Assembly: GCA_900541715.1 (NCBI GenBank) | Contig: UQLI01000035.1 | Coordinates: forward strand, 1-19,002 | Source: an uncultured Collinsella sp. | Lineage (GTDB): Bacteria; Actinomycetota; Coriobacteriia; Coriobacteriales; Coriobacteriaceae | Length of the DNA: 19,002 nt | Direction: 5' to 3' | Shown here: positions 1 through 6,851 of the stretch, piece after piece | Position numbering within the stretch: the stretch's first letter is position 1 | Layout: each line of letters starts with the position of its first letter | Notes under the pieces: model-generated | The model's input: the letters and a program-made list of their open reading frames with translations, nothing else | Told to the model about the DNA's origin: nothing | Databases searched by the model: none | Translations under genes and position numbers: made by a program

Positions 1-255
1 GAGACGGCGGTCGACGAAACTGGAGAGGAGGTATTACGAGCTCCTGTGCGAATTGAAGGGAGCGCTCCCGCAAACTGCCTATTGACAACTTATAGGAGCG
101 TCGGTTTTATATTTCGTTTTCCCGGCATAGTTGAGGGTACCCAATTAAACGTAGTAGATAGACCCGTTTTGTGGCATACGACCCATTCAAGCTCAATCTC
201 GAAGGCTGAAGAGAGCCTCTCATCCATGCCTGCGAGCGAAAACCAAATAGAATGA
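1..255 (+). CDS. Possible 3' end of a gene starting before the window
   Basis: Frame 1 is open from the first base to a TGA at 253-255. There is a GTG at 46, but no convincing ribosome binding site in front of it, so if this is coding it is probably the tail of a longer protein. The opposite strand is also open over the first 100 bases, so an open frame is weak evidence. I recognise no family in the translation, and the last third is rich in serine and looks non-coding. Equally likely the whole stretch is intergenic. Confidence 0.2.
   Translation, partial: ETAVDETGEEVLRAPVRIEGSAPANCLLTTYRSVGFIFRFPGIVEGTQLNVVDRPVLWHTTHSSSISKAEESLSSMPASENQIE
82..112 (+). promoter_or_regulatory. Weak sigma-70-like promoter candidate
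   Basis: A perfect TTGACA lies at 82-87. An AT-rich stretch follows, giving TTTTAT at 105-110 (17-nt spacer) or TTATAT at 107-112 (19-nt spacer). It would transcribe the small gene at 294 with a leader of about 180 nt. The -10 match is mediocre. Confidence 0.3.
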
Positions 256-293
256 AAGGCAAATGGAAAGCCCGTTTGACGAGCGGAGGACAT

Positions 294-614
294 ATGCGCG
301 ACGTAGCCGAAAGCGACTGGAAGCTGTTTAAGAAAATGCTTCCCCAATGGCAAGAACGTTATATGGAAAAGCTCATCGGCCAGTACGTTGAGATGCTGAA
401 CGGCGACAGCGAAGCGTCCAGTAGATTTTGGGCACTGGAAGAGCGCCTCAATAGAGACAAGCTGTCCTCAGGCGTAATTGCAAACGACATTCGCCGCAGC
501 ACAATGCACCGCGAGATAGCCAATTTGCTTATCGACAGCGTGATCACCCTTGACGACCTTGACGGTTTTACCGAGGACATTAAGAGCTGTGCGCAACACT
601 GGATTGGCCAGTAA
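294..614 (+). CDS. Small conserved cytosolic protein of unknown function
   Basis: This is a 106-residue soluble, helix-rich protein with no signal peptide or membrane segment. It begins MRDVAESDWKLFKKMLPQWQ and resembles a family of short proteins common in Firmicutes and Coriobacteria. These share a DWKLF..K.P.WQE.YM start, a FW.LE.R...D middle and a DLD/EFS-type end. Members are often labelled 'multidrug transporter' in databases, but the lack of any membrane segment argues against that. The start is placed at 294 rather than the in-frame ATG at 252 because GGAGGA at 285-290 sits just before 294; the spacing is short at 3 nt. The gene stands alone: an inverted repeat follows and the next gene is convergent. 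Function unknown. Confidence 0.75.
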   Translation: MRDVAESDWKLFKKMLPQWQERYMEKLIGQYVEMLNGDSEASSRFWALEERLNRDKLSSGVIANDIRRSTMHREIANLLIDSVITLDDLDGFTEDIKSCAQHWIGQ

Positions 615-651
615 GAGCACTGAACGACAGACATCCCCAGCAAAAACGGGG

Positions 652-686
652 CAAACGCCGGGTCGCCCGTAGGTGCCCGGCGTTTG
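652..686. terminator. Hairpin between convergent genes, probable terminator of the ABC operon
   Basis: A perfect 11-bp stem, CAAACGCCGGG (652-662) with CCCGGCGTTTG (676-686), has a 13-nt loop. On the minus strand it is followed by CCCC and then TTTTT, which fits an intrinsic terminator for the permease gene that ends at 731. On the plus strand there is no U-tract, but it may still help stop transcription from the gene at 294. Confidence 0.6.
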
Positions 687-695
687 GCCGGGTAA

Positions 696-723
696 AACCT
701 GCCAAAATAAACCTGTCCCTTTT
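696..723 (+). repeat. 28-nt inverted repeat flanking the ABC operon, left copy
   Basis: The sequence starts AACCTGCCAAAATAAACC and runs into GTCCCTTTT. Its reverse complement lies at 4261-4288 with one mismatch in 28. The two copies face each other across the two-gene ABC operon, and this one lies just past the permease stop codon. It looks like a dispersed intergenic repeat. Confidence 0.6.
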
Positions 724-730
724 TTGCAGG

Positions 731-3496
731 CTACTCGGCACTCTTGAGGGCGCCGACCATGTCGATCTTGTTGAGGGTACGATTGGTGGCGAGGTTGACG
801 ATAAACGTAAAGCCAAAGGAAAGCACCACGGCAAGCACATAGCTCAGCGGCTCGACCTCGACGTCAAAGTACAGCGACGGCATCTGCAAAATGTAGGTAA
901 AGCTCTCGGCCAGCAAGCCACCCAGTGGCACGCCCAGTGCGGTGCCAATCGCCGTGAGGATCAACGTCTCCTTGTTGACGTAGTGGTGCACCTCGCCGCG
1001 ACGGAAGCCCAGCACCTTAATGGTCGCCAGCTCGCGCTCGCGCTCGGAGATATTCGTGTTGGACAGCGTAAACACCACCACAAACGACAGGCACGCCGCC
1101 ATAAAGGTCACAAGCACCACGACTGAATTGATGATCGCAAAGTTCGCCTCGTAGTTCTGCCAATGTTCGGCCGTGCTCGAGATGGTGAGCCAACCGTCGC
1201 TCTTAATTTTCTTGCTAAACGCAATCTGGTCGGCCGACGAACCCTTAAGCAGCACAAAGATGCCGTTGAGGCGTGCGCTTCGACCGAACGCACGTTCATA
1301 GGTGCCCTGCGTCATGTAAAGCGTGTTGCCCAGATAGTTAAGCGAAATGTCGCTGACTTTGACCTTGGCAACATTGAGCGACGAATCCTGGACGTGAGCC
1401 GTATCGCCCGGCTGAATCCCCAGCACCAGCTGTGAACTTTTGCTCAGATACACGTCTCCGTCACGCAAAGACAGCGGTTCTTTGGACTCATCCTCCAGGC
1501 GCACGTAATCGCCCAAGTCACCCGTGCGGTCATCGGGCACCACGATCAGCTGCACGGTCTCGCTCTTTCCGCCGAATGTAAAGGTGACGTTGTCGGTCAT
1601 GATCGGCAGCGTCGAAGTTACGGTCACACCGGAATCCTTGACCGCGCTTCGCTCGTCGAGCGCCGCGCACGTCTGCGAAAAATCGTCGGGATTGGCAACC
1701 GCCAGCAGGTCGTAGCGTGTGATGTGGCCGTACTGCTTGGGCGAAAGCGCGACCGACGTATCACGAATGCCCATGCCGCAGATCACGAGCGCCGTGCAGC
1801 CGGCGATGCCGAAGATGGTCATAAAGGCGCGCTTTTTGTAGCGGAACAGGTTACGCGCTGCCACCTTGTTCAAAAAGCCCATGCGGCGCCAGATAAATCC
1901 GATACGCTCGAGCAGAATGCGTGAGCCGGCACGCGGCGCCTTGGGGCGCATGAGCGAGGCAGGGGTCTCGGCCATCTCGTGGCGGCAGGCGATAATCGTG
2001 GCGCCCACCACGCCCACGGCAAACAGCGCCACCGAAACGATCGAGGACACGATGTCGTACGAAAGTAGCATCTGGGGCAGTGAGTACATGTCGTCGAACA
2101 CCGTAAACAGGAACAGCGGCAGGCCCACAAATCCGATGATGTTGCCGAGCACGCCGCCGATCAGACAAGCCCACAGCGCATAGTCCACGTATTTGGACAG
2201 GATGCGCCCGCGCGAATAGCCGAGCGCCTTATACAGGCCGATGAGCGTGCGCTCCTCCTCGACCATACGCGTGGCGGTGGTAAGGCTGATGAGCACGGCG
2301 ACGATAAAGAAGATGAACGGGAACACCGTGGCGATAGCCTCAATTGACGAGCTATCGCTCTCCACGCTCGAGTAGCTTGCGATATTGCCGCGGTCCTGGA
2401 TGTACCAGGTGCATTCGCCCAGATCGGAAAGCTCGGCGCGGGCATCGGCAAACTGCTGGTCGGCGGCGGCGCGGCACTGATCCAGGTCGGTCTGCGCTTG
2501 CACGCGCTCCTCGCTGCCCTCTGCCATGCGATTGATGTTGTCCTGCTCAATCCCAAAGAGCATATTCGCCTGACGCTCAGCCGCGTCCAAGCTCGCCGGC
2601 GTGTCGACCGTCAGCTCCTGGGCGCGCGCCTTCTCACGCTCCTCGCGGATCTTCTCGATATTGCCCTTGACCTCATTGATCTTTGCCGCGTAGGAATCCG
2701 AATAGGAGTTGAGGCTCTTGGCTCCCTCGACGATCACGTGGACCGCGGAGTAGGAAGAAGATGTCGCGGCGTCCTCGCTCACATAGAACTTATAGTCCGC
2801 CGCCGAAGCAGCGCGAAAGGCGTTGACTGTCGAGTCAGAACTTACATCAGTGGGGTCGAGGACCTCAGCCGTAATGGTGTAATCGCCCGCGGCAAACTGG
2901 TCCTTGGCGCTTTGATTGGACGAGCTCGCGTCATTGGCGGCAAAACTCACCGTATCGCCGATTTTCTTGCCCGATGCCTTCAGGAACTTCGAAGTCACCG
3001 CGACTTCATCGGCGCTCTCGGGCAAATCGCCGTTCACGAGCACCGGCTGATCGATGTTCTCCTTGGAGAGACTCTGCACGACCACGCGCTCGCGCGTTGT
3101 GCCCACGGCGGTGTAGGCGGTCTCGGTGTAGATGCCCTCGGCCGTTTCGACGCCATCGACCTCTTGTATGGCGTCGAGATCATCGTCAGTCAGGCCATAG
3201 GTCGACTGCACGTTAATGTCATAGACATTTTGCTGGTCGAAGTAGGCATCAACCGAATCACACAGGTCCTCGCAACCCGCCTTAAGGCCGCACATCACGC
3301 TCACGCCAAGCGCGGTGATGACCACGATTGACAAAAAGCGCTTAAGACTGCCTCGGATTGTGCGGTAGATGCCACGGCGAAAAACCGTCGGCACCATATC
3401 GTTTGAGCTTTGGGCAGTGCGGTAGGTCGTAAAATCCTGCTCGCGCTCCGTGTTCTGCGCGTCGCGGCGTAGGCTGTTTTGGCGGTCTTGGTCCAT
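731..3496 (-). CDS. MacB/FtsX-type ABC transporter permease
   Basis: This is a 921-residue membrane subunit of an ABC exporter, probably of the kind that moves peptides, lipids or antibiotics out of the envelope. An N-terminal membrane helix lies at about 53-73. A large extracellular domain follows at about 75-385 and contains a charged coiled-coil stretch at about 265-365 (KINEVKGNIEKIREE and beyond). The first FtsX core has three helices at about 388-510 and the classic E-E-R..IG..KALGYS motif. A second anchor helix lies at about 558-578, followed by a second extracellular domain and a second FtsX core at about 780-915 with ERERELATIKVLGF. The two-core layout is typical of actinobacterial and Firmicutes permeases. 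A GTG at 3508 overlaps the ATPase stop, but the ATG at 3496 leaves a short gap and is preferred. Neither has a strong ribosome binding site, which suggests translational coupling. The substrate cannot be told. Confidence 0.9.
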   Translation of the reverse strand: MDQDRQNSLRRDAQNTEREQDFTTYRTAQSSNDMVPTVFRRGIYRTIRGSLKRFLSIVVITALGVSVMCGLKAGCEDLCDSVDAYFDQQNVYDINVQSTYGLTDDDLDAIQEVDGVETAEGIYTETAYTAVGTTRERVVVQSLSKENIDQPVLVNGDLPESADEVAVTSKFLKASGKKIGDTVSFAANDASSSNQSAKDQFAAGDYTITAEVLDPTDVSSDSTVNAFRAASAADYKFYVSEDAATSSSYSAVHVIVEGAKSLNSYSDSYAAKINEVKGNIEKIREEREKARAQELTVDTPASLDAAERQANMLFGIEQDNINRMAEGSEERVQAQTDLDQCRAAADQQFADARAELSDLGECTWYIQDRGNIASYSSVESDSSSIEAIATVFPFIFFIVAVLISLTTATRMVEEERTLIGLYKALGYSRGRILSKYVDYALWACLIGGVLGNIIGFVGLPLFLFTVFDDMYSLPQMLLSYDIVSSIVSVALFAVGVVGATIIACRHEMAETPASLMRPKAPRAGSRILLERIGFIWRRMGFLNKVAARNLFRYKKRAFMTIFGIAGCTALVICGMGIRDTSVALSPKQYGHITRYDLLAVANPDDFSQTCAALDERSAVKDSGVTVTSTLPIMTDNVTFTFGGKSETVQLIVVPDDRTGDLGDYVRLEDESKEPLSLRDGDVYLSKSSQLVLGIQPGDTAHVQDSSLNVAKVKVSDISLNYLGNTLYMTQGTYERAFGRSARLNGIFVLLKGSSADQIAFSKKIKSDGWLTISSTAEHWQNYEANFAIINSVVVLVTFMAACLSFVVVFTLSNTNISERERELATIKVLGFRRGEVHHYVNKETLILTAIGTALGVPLGGLLAESFTYILQMPSLYFDVEVEPLSYVLAVVLSFGFTFIVNLATNRTLNKIDMVGALKSAE

Positions 3497-3501
3497 GGGC
3501 G

Positions 3502-4203
3502 CTACCACTCGATCGTCTCGATAGGCACGGGATTTTGCTGGACCGTCTCGCTCTCCACGCGACCGTTCTTAAAGCGGATCAGGCGATCGGCCATGGGCGC
3601 CAGCGCGGAGTTGTGGGTGATGATGATGACCGTAATGCCCTGCTTGCGGCAAGTGTCCTGCAGCAGCTGCAAGATCTGCTTGCCGGTTTTATAGTCAAGT
3701 GCGCCCGTGGGCTCGTCGCACAAAAGCAGCTTGGGGTTCTTTGCCAGTGCGCGGGCAATGGACACGCGCTGCTGCTCGCCGCCCGAAAGCTGCGCGGGGA
3801 AGTTGGCGAGGCGCTCACCCAAGCCAACCTGGCAAAGCGTTTGCTCGGCATCGAGCGAATCAGGGCAGATTTGCGCCGCAAGCTCAACATTTTCGAGCGC
3901 CGTCAGGTTGGGGACCAGATTGTAGAACTGGAAGACAAAGCCGACGTCGGCGCGGCGGTATTCCACGAGCTGCGCCTCGTTAGCGGAGCTCACATCGCGC
4001 CCGTCCACCGTCACGGTGCCGGAAGTCGCCGTATCCATGCCGCCCAGAATGTTGAGCGCCGTGGTCTTGCCGGCACCCGAAGCACCCAAAATGATGGCGA
4101 GCTCGCCGCGCTCGACCGTAAAGCTCGCGCCGTCGAGTGCGTGAATGCGGGCGTCGCCCTCGCCGTATGCCTTGATGACGTCTTTGAATTCGATATAAGC
4201 CAT
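3502..4203 (-). CDS. ABC transporter ATP-binding protein, LolD/MacB-like
   Basis: This 233-residue ATPase powers the permease encoded directly downstream. All nucleotide-binding motifs are present: Walker A GASGAGKTT (40-48), Q-loop Q92 in FQFYNL, signature LSGGEQQR (139-146), Walker B LLLCDEP (159-165) and the H-loop histidine of ITHNS (197). The FQFYNLVP stretch and the length are typical of the LolD/MacB/FtsE branch that pairs with FtsX-fold permeases. It is first in the operon, and its stop lies within 6 nt of the permease start. The ribosome binding site is weak (GGGA about 8 nt before the ATG). A possible -10, TAATAC on the minus strand (4237-4242), has no clear -35. No sensor kinase or regulator lies next to the operon, unlike many bacitracin-type exporters. 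Confidence 0.93.
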   Translation of the reverse strand: MAYIEFKDVIKAYGEGDARIHALDGASFTVERGELAIILGASGAGKTTALNILGGMDTATSGTVTVDGRDVSSANEAQLVEYRRADVGFVFQFYNLVPNLTALENVELAAQICPDSLDAEQTLCQVGLGERLANFPAQLSGGEQQRVSIARALAKNPKLLLCDEPTGALDYKTGKQILQLLQDTCRKQGITVIIITHNSALAPMADRLIRFKNGRVESETVQQNPVPIETIEW

Positions 4204-4260
4204 CGATCGGTTCCCATCTGGTCGGATAACTCTTTAGTATTACCCATTTCGCACCGACTA

Positions 4261-4288
4261 AAAAGGGACGGGTTTATTTTGGCAGGTT
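4261..4288 (-). repeat. 28-nt inverted repeat flanking the ABC operon, right copy
   Basis: This is the reverse complement of 696-723 with one mismatch (starts AAAAGGGACGGGTTTATTTT on the plus strand). It lies 57 nt upstream of the ATPase start codon, in the region expected to hold the operon promoter. Confidence 0.6.
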
Positions 4289-4403
4289 CTATATGGGGAA
4301 ACGGCAGCTATAGATGAGGCGCCGGGGAGGCAGAGAAATCATCGATGGGGTCAGGCCGACCGCCAAACACAACGCACGCATCTCAATCTGTCAGCCAAAT
4401 CAT

Positions 4404-4428
4404 TCGAACAGCTGTTCGTTTCTATGAT
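4404..4428 (+). promoter_or_regulatory. SOS-box-like palindrome overlapping the promoter of the GyrI-like gene
   Basis: CGAACAGCTGTTCG at 4405-4418 is a perfect 14-bp palindrome, flanked by T on both sides. It fits the Gram-positive and actinobacterial LexA box form CGAAC-N4-GTTCG. A good -10 hexamer, TATGAT, follows at 4423-4428. The expected -35 position falls at the left edge of the palindrome, so a bound repressor would block RNA polymerase. The start codon of the GyrI-like gene is 46 nt downstream of the -10. LexA control is inferred; the palindrome itself is seen. Confidence 0.6.
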
Positions 4429-4474
4429 ATGATTCAGCTATCTAAGTAGGCCAATACGCAGAAAGGCGGCCAAC

Positions 4475-5113
4475 ATGGCGTTCGACTTTAAGAAGGAATG
4501 CAAGGAGCTCTACAGACCTGCGAGCAAGCCGAGTATCGTAACTGTCCCGCCTATGAGCTACGTTGCCGTTCGCGGAAAGGGCGACCCAAATACCGAAGGT
4601 GGCGAGTATCAAAATGCCCTGCCGCTGCTTTACGGCATCGCCTATACCGTCAAGATGTCAAAGAAAGGCTCAAGGAGTATCGAGGGCTATTTCGACTTTG
4701 TGGTACCGCCGCTCGAGGGCTTCTGGTGGCAAGACTCCCCGAGCGGCGACATCGATTATGTACGCAAGGACGATTTCAACTTTATCTCGTGCATCCGCCT
4801 GCCCGATTTCGTCACTCAGGATGACTTTGACTGGGCGGTCGCGGAAGCCACGGCCAAAAAGAAACTGGACTTTTCTGCCGTCGAGCTGCTTAAAGTTGAC
4901 GAGGGTCTCTGCGTTCAATGCATGCATACCGGACCCTACGACAGCGAGCCGGCAACCGTAGACGCCATGCATGAATATGCGACCGAGCAGGGCTATGTCC
5001 CCGACTTCTCAGACACCCGTTTACATCACGAAATCTATCTTTCCGATCCACGCAAGTGTGCGCCGGAGAAACTTAAGACTGTGGTTCGTCATCCTATCAA
5101 GCGCGCTGAATAG
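4475..5113 (+). CDS. GyrI-like small-molecule-binding domain protein
   Basis: This 212-residue protein belongs to the GyrI-like family, SAV2435/Lin2189 branch. Some members of this branch hydrolyse cyclopropane-type DNA-alkylating natural products; others only bind small molecules. Visible family motifs are VPPMSYVAVRGKGDPN (24-39), FVVPPLEGFWW (75-85), the HTGPYDSEPAT signature (151-161) and the C-terminal HHEIYLSDPRK (184-194). There is no DNA-binding helix-turn-helix, so it is a stand-alone effector domain rather than an AraC-type regulator. Translation starts at 4475 after AAAGGCGG at 4462-4469. The SOS-like box on its promoter suggests induction by DNA damage, which would fit a role against genotoxic small molecules. 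It is transcribed alone, and the next gene is a broken one. Confidence 0.88.
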   Translation: MAFDFKKECKELYRPASKPSIVTVPPMSYVAVRGKGDPNTEGGEYQNALPLLYGIAYTVKMSKKGSRSIEGYFDFVVPPLEGFWWQDSPSGDIDYVRKDDFNFISCIRLPDFVTQDDFDWAVAEATAKKKLDFSAVELLKVDEGLCVQCMHTGPYDSEPATVDAMHEYATEQGYVPDFSDTRLHHEIYLSDPRKCAPEKLKTVVRHPIKRAE

Positions 5114-5186
5114 CGTGGAGCGTCATTTCACGCGCTGGGTTTTAAGCCAGCCAACCAGCCGCCTCCTAGGCCGTCCGGTAATTATC

Positions 5187-5213
5187 TTGACGCGGCCCGT
5201 CGCATCTTATAAG
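5187..5213 (+). promoter_or_regulatory. Promoter candidate for the Abi remnant
   Basis: TTGACG at 5187-5192 and TATAAG at 5208-5213 are separated by 15 nt, shorter than the usual 16-18. Transcription would start about 65 nt before the Abi start codon and cover the structured leader at 5227-5283. Confidence 0.35.
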
Positions 5214-5226
5214 TTTGTTTTGCTAA

Positions 5227-5283
5227 AGCTGGAAAGCCTCTCAACGATGCGCAACTCCAGCTCTTTTTCTATCAAGAGGCTTA
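5227..5283 (+). other. Structured leader of the Abi remnant, possible RNA element
   Basis: Two pairings are possible. AGCTGGA (5227-5233) can pair with TCCAGCT (5256-5262), which is followed by CTTTTTCT and so resembles a terminator. AAGCCTCT (5234-5241) can pair with AGAGGCTT (5275-5282), which is the ribosome binding site of the Abi gene. The pairings interleave, so together they would make a pseudoknot. Some AbiF-type genes have a partner non-coding RNA, but no homology is claimed here. Confidence 0.35.
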
Positions 5284-5640
5284 ATGAAATACCAGAAGTC
5301 GCGGATATCCATCAACGAACAAATAGCACTATTGACAGAAAACAAGGGTCTTAAGTGCTCTGATCAAAGCGAACTCGAGCGAGCTTTGGTCGAAGCCAAC
5401 CACTACAGACTGTCGGCCTACTGGTTTCCCTACAAAACCAAATGCAAGTCCGGGATTACCATCTTTCGCGAAGGCACAACATTCGAAACCATCATCTACA
5501 CGTATGAATTTGACCGAGCCCTCCGGCAGTTAATGTTTGATGCGGTCGGCAGTGCGGTCGGCAGAATTGAGATCTACCTCAGAAGCAGAATTGCCTATCT
5601 TGCCTCTGAGGAACGCGGGCCTTTCTGTTACCCAGATGTC
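5284..5640 (+). pseudogene. Truncated Abi_2 (AbiD/AbiF-like) abortive-infection gene, N-terminal part
   Basis: About 118 residues match the N-terminal half of the Abi_2 family, HEPN-fold phage-defence proteins: NHYRLSAYWFPYK, FREGTTFETIIYTYEFDRALRQL and IEIYLRSRIAYL, then GPFCYPD. After about 5638 the similarity stops, and the frame runs on to 5907 through unrelated DNA. The missing half normally carries the R-N..-H HEPN motif needed for RNA cleavage, so the product is expected to be inactive. Translation would start at 5284 after AAGAGG at 5274-5279. A 12-bp exact tandem duplication at 5541-5564 adds four residues inside the conserved DA..RIEI stretch. A full Abi protein is about 300 residues. 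Confidence 0.75.
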
Positions 5641-5858
5641 GCCATAACGAGGCTCAACTCGGCATGCCCGTCGAGCTCTGCGCCGCACTGGGCTACGCAG
5701 CCGTCTTTGGCAGCGCCACCAATACGTTGCTCGCACCCATCCTTATTGGCTGCGAAGTCTTCGGCTTTGGTAACTTGCCGATGTTCATTATTGTCTGCGT
5801 TGTGGCTTACCTGTTCAACATGGATAAGTCCATCTACGCCCTGCAGGAGCGGGCGTAG
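5640..5858 (+). pseudogene. C-terminal fragment of a ClC-family chloride channel
   Basis: In a different frame from the Abi remnant, the sequence encodes AQLGMPVELCAALGYAAVFG, then SATNTLLAPILIG, EVFGFGN, a hydrophobic helix (FIIVCVVAYLF) and SIYALQ, ending at TAG 5856-5858. This is the last part of a ClC chloride channel or proton-chloride antiporter: the GYAAVFGSATNTLLAPILIG segment and the final membrane helix. The N-terminal 300 or more residues are missing. The first ATG in frame (5664) has no ribosome binding site. The frame can be read back to about 5640, right where Abi similarity ends, so the two genes were probably joined by one deletion or recombination event. Confidence 0.7.
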
Positions 5859-5885
5859 ATCGATGTCCAGGCAGGTGGTCTCAGC

Positions 5886-6024
5886 CGGAAACGGTGTCCC
5901 ACTCTGAGGCTGTATTCCGGGACACGGTTTCCGCTTGGAACGCCATTCGGAAAGCGCATCCCGCTTTAAAACGGAATTCCGGGACGTAGTTTCCGTCTGA
6001 GCCTCCATTCGGAAAGCATGTCCC
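5886..6024. repeat. Alternating 15-bp half-sites with a 62-bp period
   Basis: Five copies of a 15-bp motif, roughly GGGACNNNNTTTCCG, alternate in strand: minus at 5886-5900, plus at 5919-5933, minus at 5948-5962, plus at 5981-5995 and minus at 6010-6024. Gaps alternate 18, 14, 18, 14 nt, so the array is 2.5 copies of a 62-bp unit, each able to fold into a hairpin. The four central bases vary. It fills the gap between the ClC fragment and the end of ogt, and resembles REP-type palindromic repeats. Confidence 0.75.
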
Positions 6025-6064
6025 GTTCTTTCACGGCATCTTGGCTATGCAAAGCGCTCGAGTG

Positions 6065-6643
6065 TTACTCCTCGTACGCGCCCTCAAGCCGAAGCAGCCA
6101 CTCCTTGCGATCAAGCCCGCCGGCATATCCGTTAAGCGAGCCGTCGGCCGCCACCACGCGATGGCATGGCACAATAATCGAAACAGGGTTGCGAGCGACC
6201 GCGGCCCCCACGGCACGGGGAGACACAACGGGTGTCTCATTTCCCGGCACACGATGTCGAGCCGCAACACGCTGGGCGATCTCGCCATACGTAGCGACCT
6301 CGCCACGCGGAATAGAAAGCAGCTCGTACCAAACTTCACGCTGAAACGCCGTGCCAATCAAATGCAACGGCGGCGTAAACCGAGGTTCCTGCCCTGCAAA
6401 ATAAGCATTCAGCCAAGCCCACGAACGCTCAAGCACCGAAGAAGCCGCACCATTTGCAGGACTCACCGACGACATGCCGCCAGCACCAGAAACTGCATCG
6501 GCGCCTTCAACATGTTCAGGATCTTCTTTGAGAAGCGTGGAGCCAAAATGCTCCTGTCCCTCAAACCAAAGCCCCGTCAGACCGCGGCCATCAGCGGCAA
6601 GCAAGATTTCGCCCAAAGGCGAAGCAAACGTCGTCGTGACCAC
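6065..6643 (-). CDS. ogt: Methylated-DNA--protein-cysteine methyltransferase
   Basis: This suicide DNA-repair enzyme moves alkyl groups from O6-alkylguanine (and O4-alkylthymine) to its own cysteine. The active-site motif IIVPCHRVV is present with Cys160. The conserved Asn of NGYAGG (171-176), the Tyr of VATYGEIA (117-124) and the Arg finger region SPRAVGAAVARNP (141-153) are also present. At 192 residues it is longer than the usual 155-175. The excess is a Gly/Ala/Ser-rich stretch at about 39-68, between the small N-terminal domain and the catalytic domain, and a few residues before SPRAV. The start is GTG at 6643, with AAAGGAG 6 nt upstream. It is monocistronic: asd upstream is separated by a 350-nt gap that holds a long hairpin. 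Confidence 0.95.
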   Translation of the reverse strand: MVTTTFASPLGEILLAADGRGLTGLWFEGQEHFGSTLLKEDPEHVEGADAVSGAGGMSSVSPANGAASSVLERSWAWLNAYFAGQEPRFTPPLHLIGTAFQREVWYELLSIPRGEVATYGEIAQRVAARHRVPGNETPVVSPRAVGAAVARNPVSIIVPCHRVVAADGSLNGYAGGLDRKEWLLRLEGAYEE

Positions 6644-6670
6644 CAGCGGCTCCTTTCAAAACTCCGCAAC

Positions 6671-6701
6671 ATAATACCGCGAATTGTGCAGACAACCCCA
6701 A
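6671..6701 (-). promoter_or_regulatory. Promoter candidate for ogt
   Basis: On the minus strand TATTAT (6676-6671) is a good -10, about 28 nt before the GTG start. The best -35 is TTGGGG (6701-6696) with a long 19-nt spacer. The rest of the 6644-6851 gap is GC-rich and shows no gene. Confidence 0.35.
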
Positions 6702-6851
6702 TCGACCCCAAAGTCACCCAAGGCAGCAGGCGCGCAGCGCCGAGGCCGCCGCCGGGACCAGGGCCCGCAACAGCCACGCGCCCCCACATCAGCCCAGCGG
6801 CCTCAACCAACAACGACCCCATCGCAGGCCGCTTGCAGCAGCGTCACCGCA

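Noticed and set aside
58..69. 12-bp palindrome GGGAGCGCTCCC near the window start
   Set aside because: Short, without a loop or neighbouring promoter; such palindromes are common by chance in GC-rich DNA.
5886..6024. Possible CRISPR array
   Set aside because: Only 2.5 units, the half-sites alternate in strand, and there is no constant repeat with unique spacers nor any cas gene.
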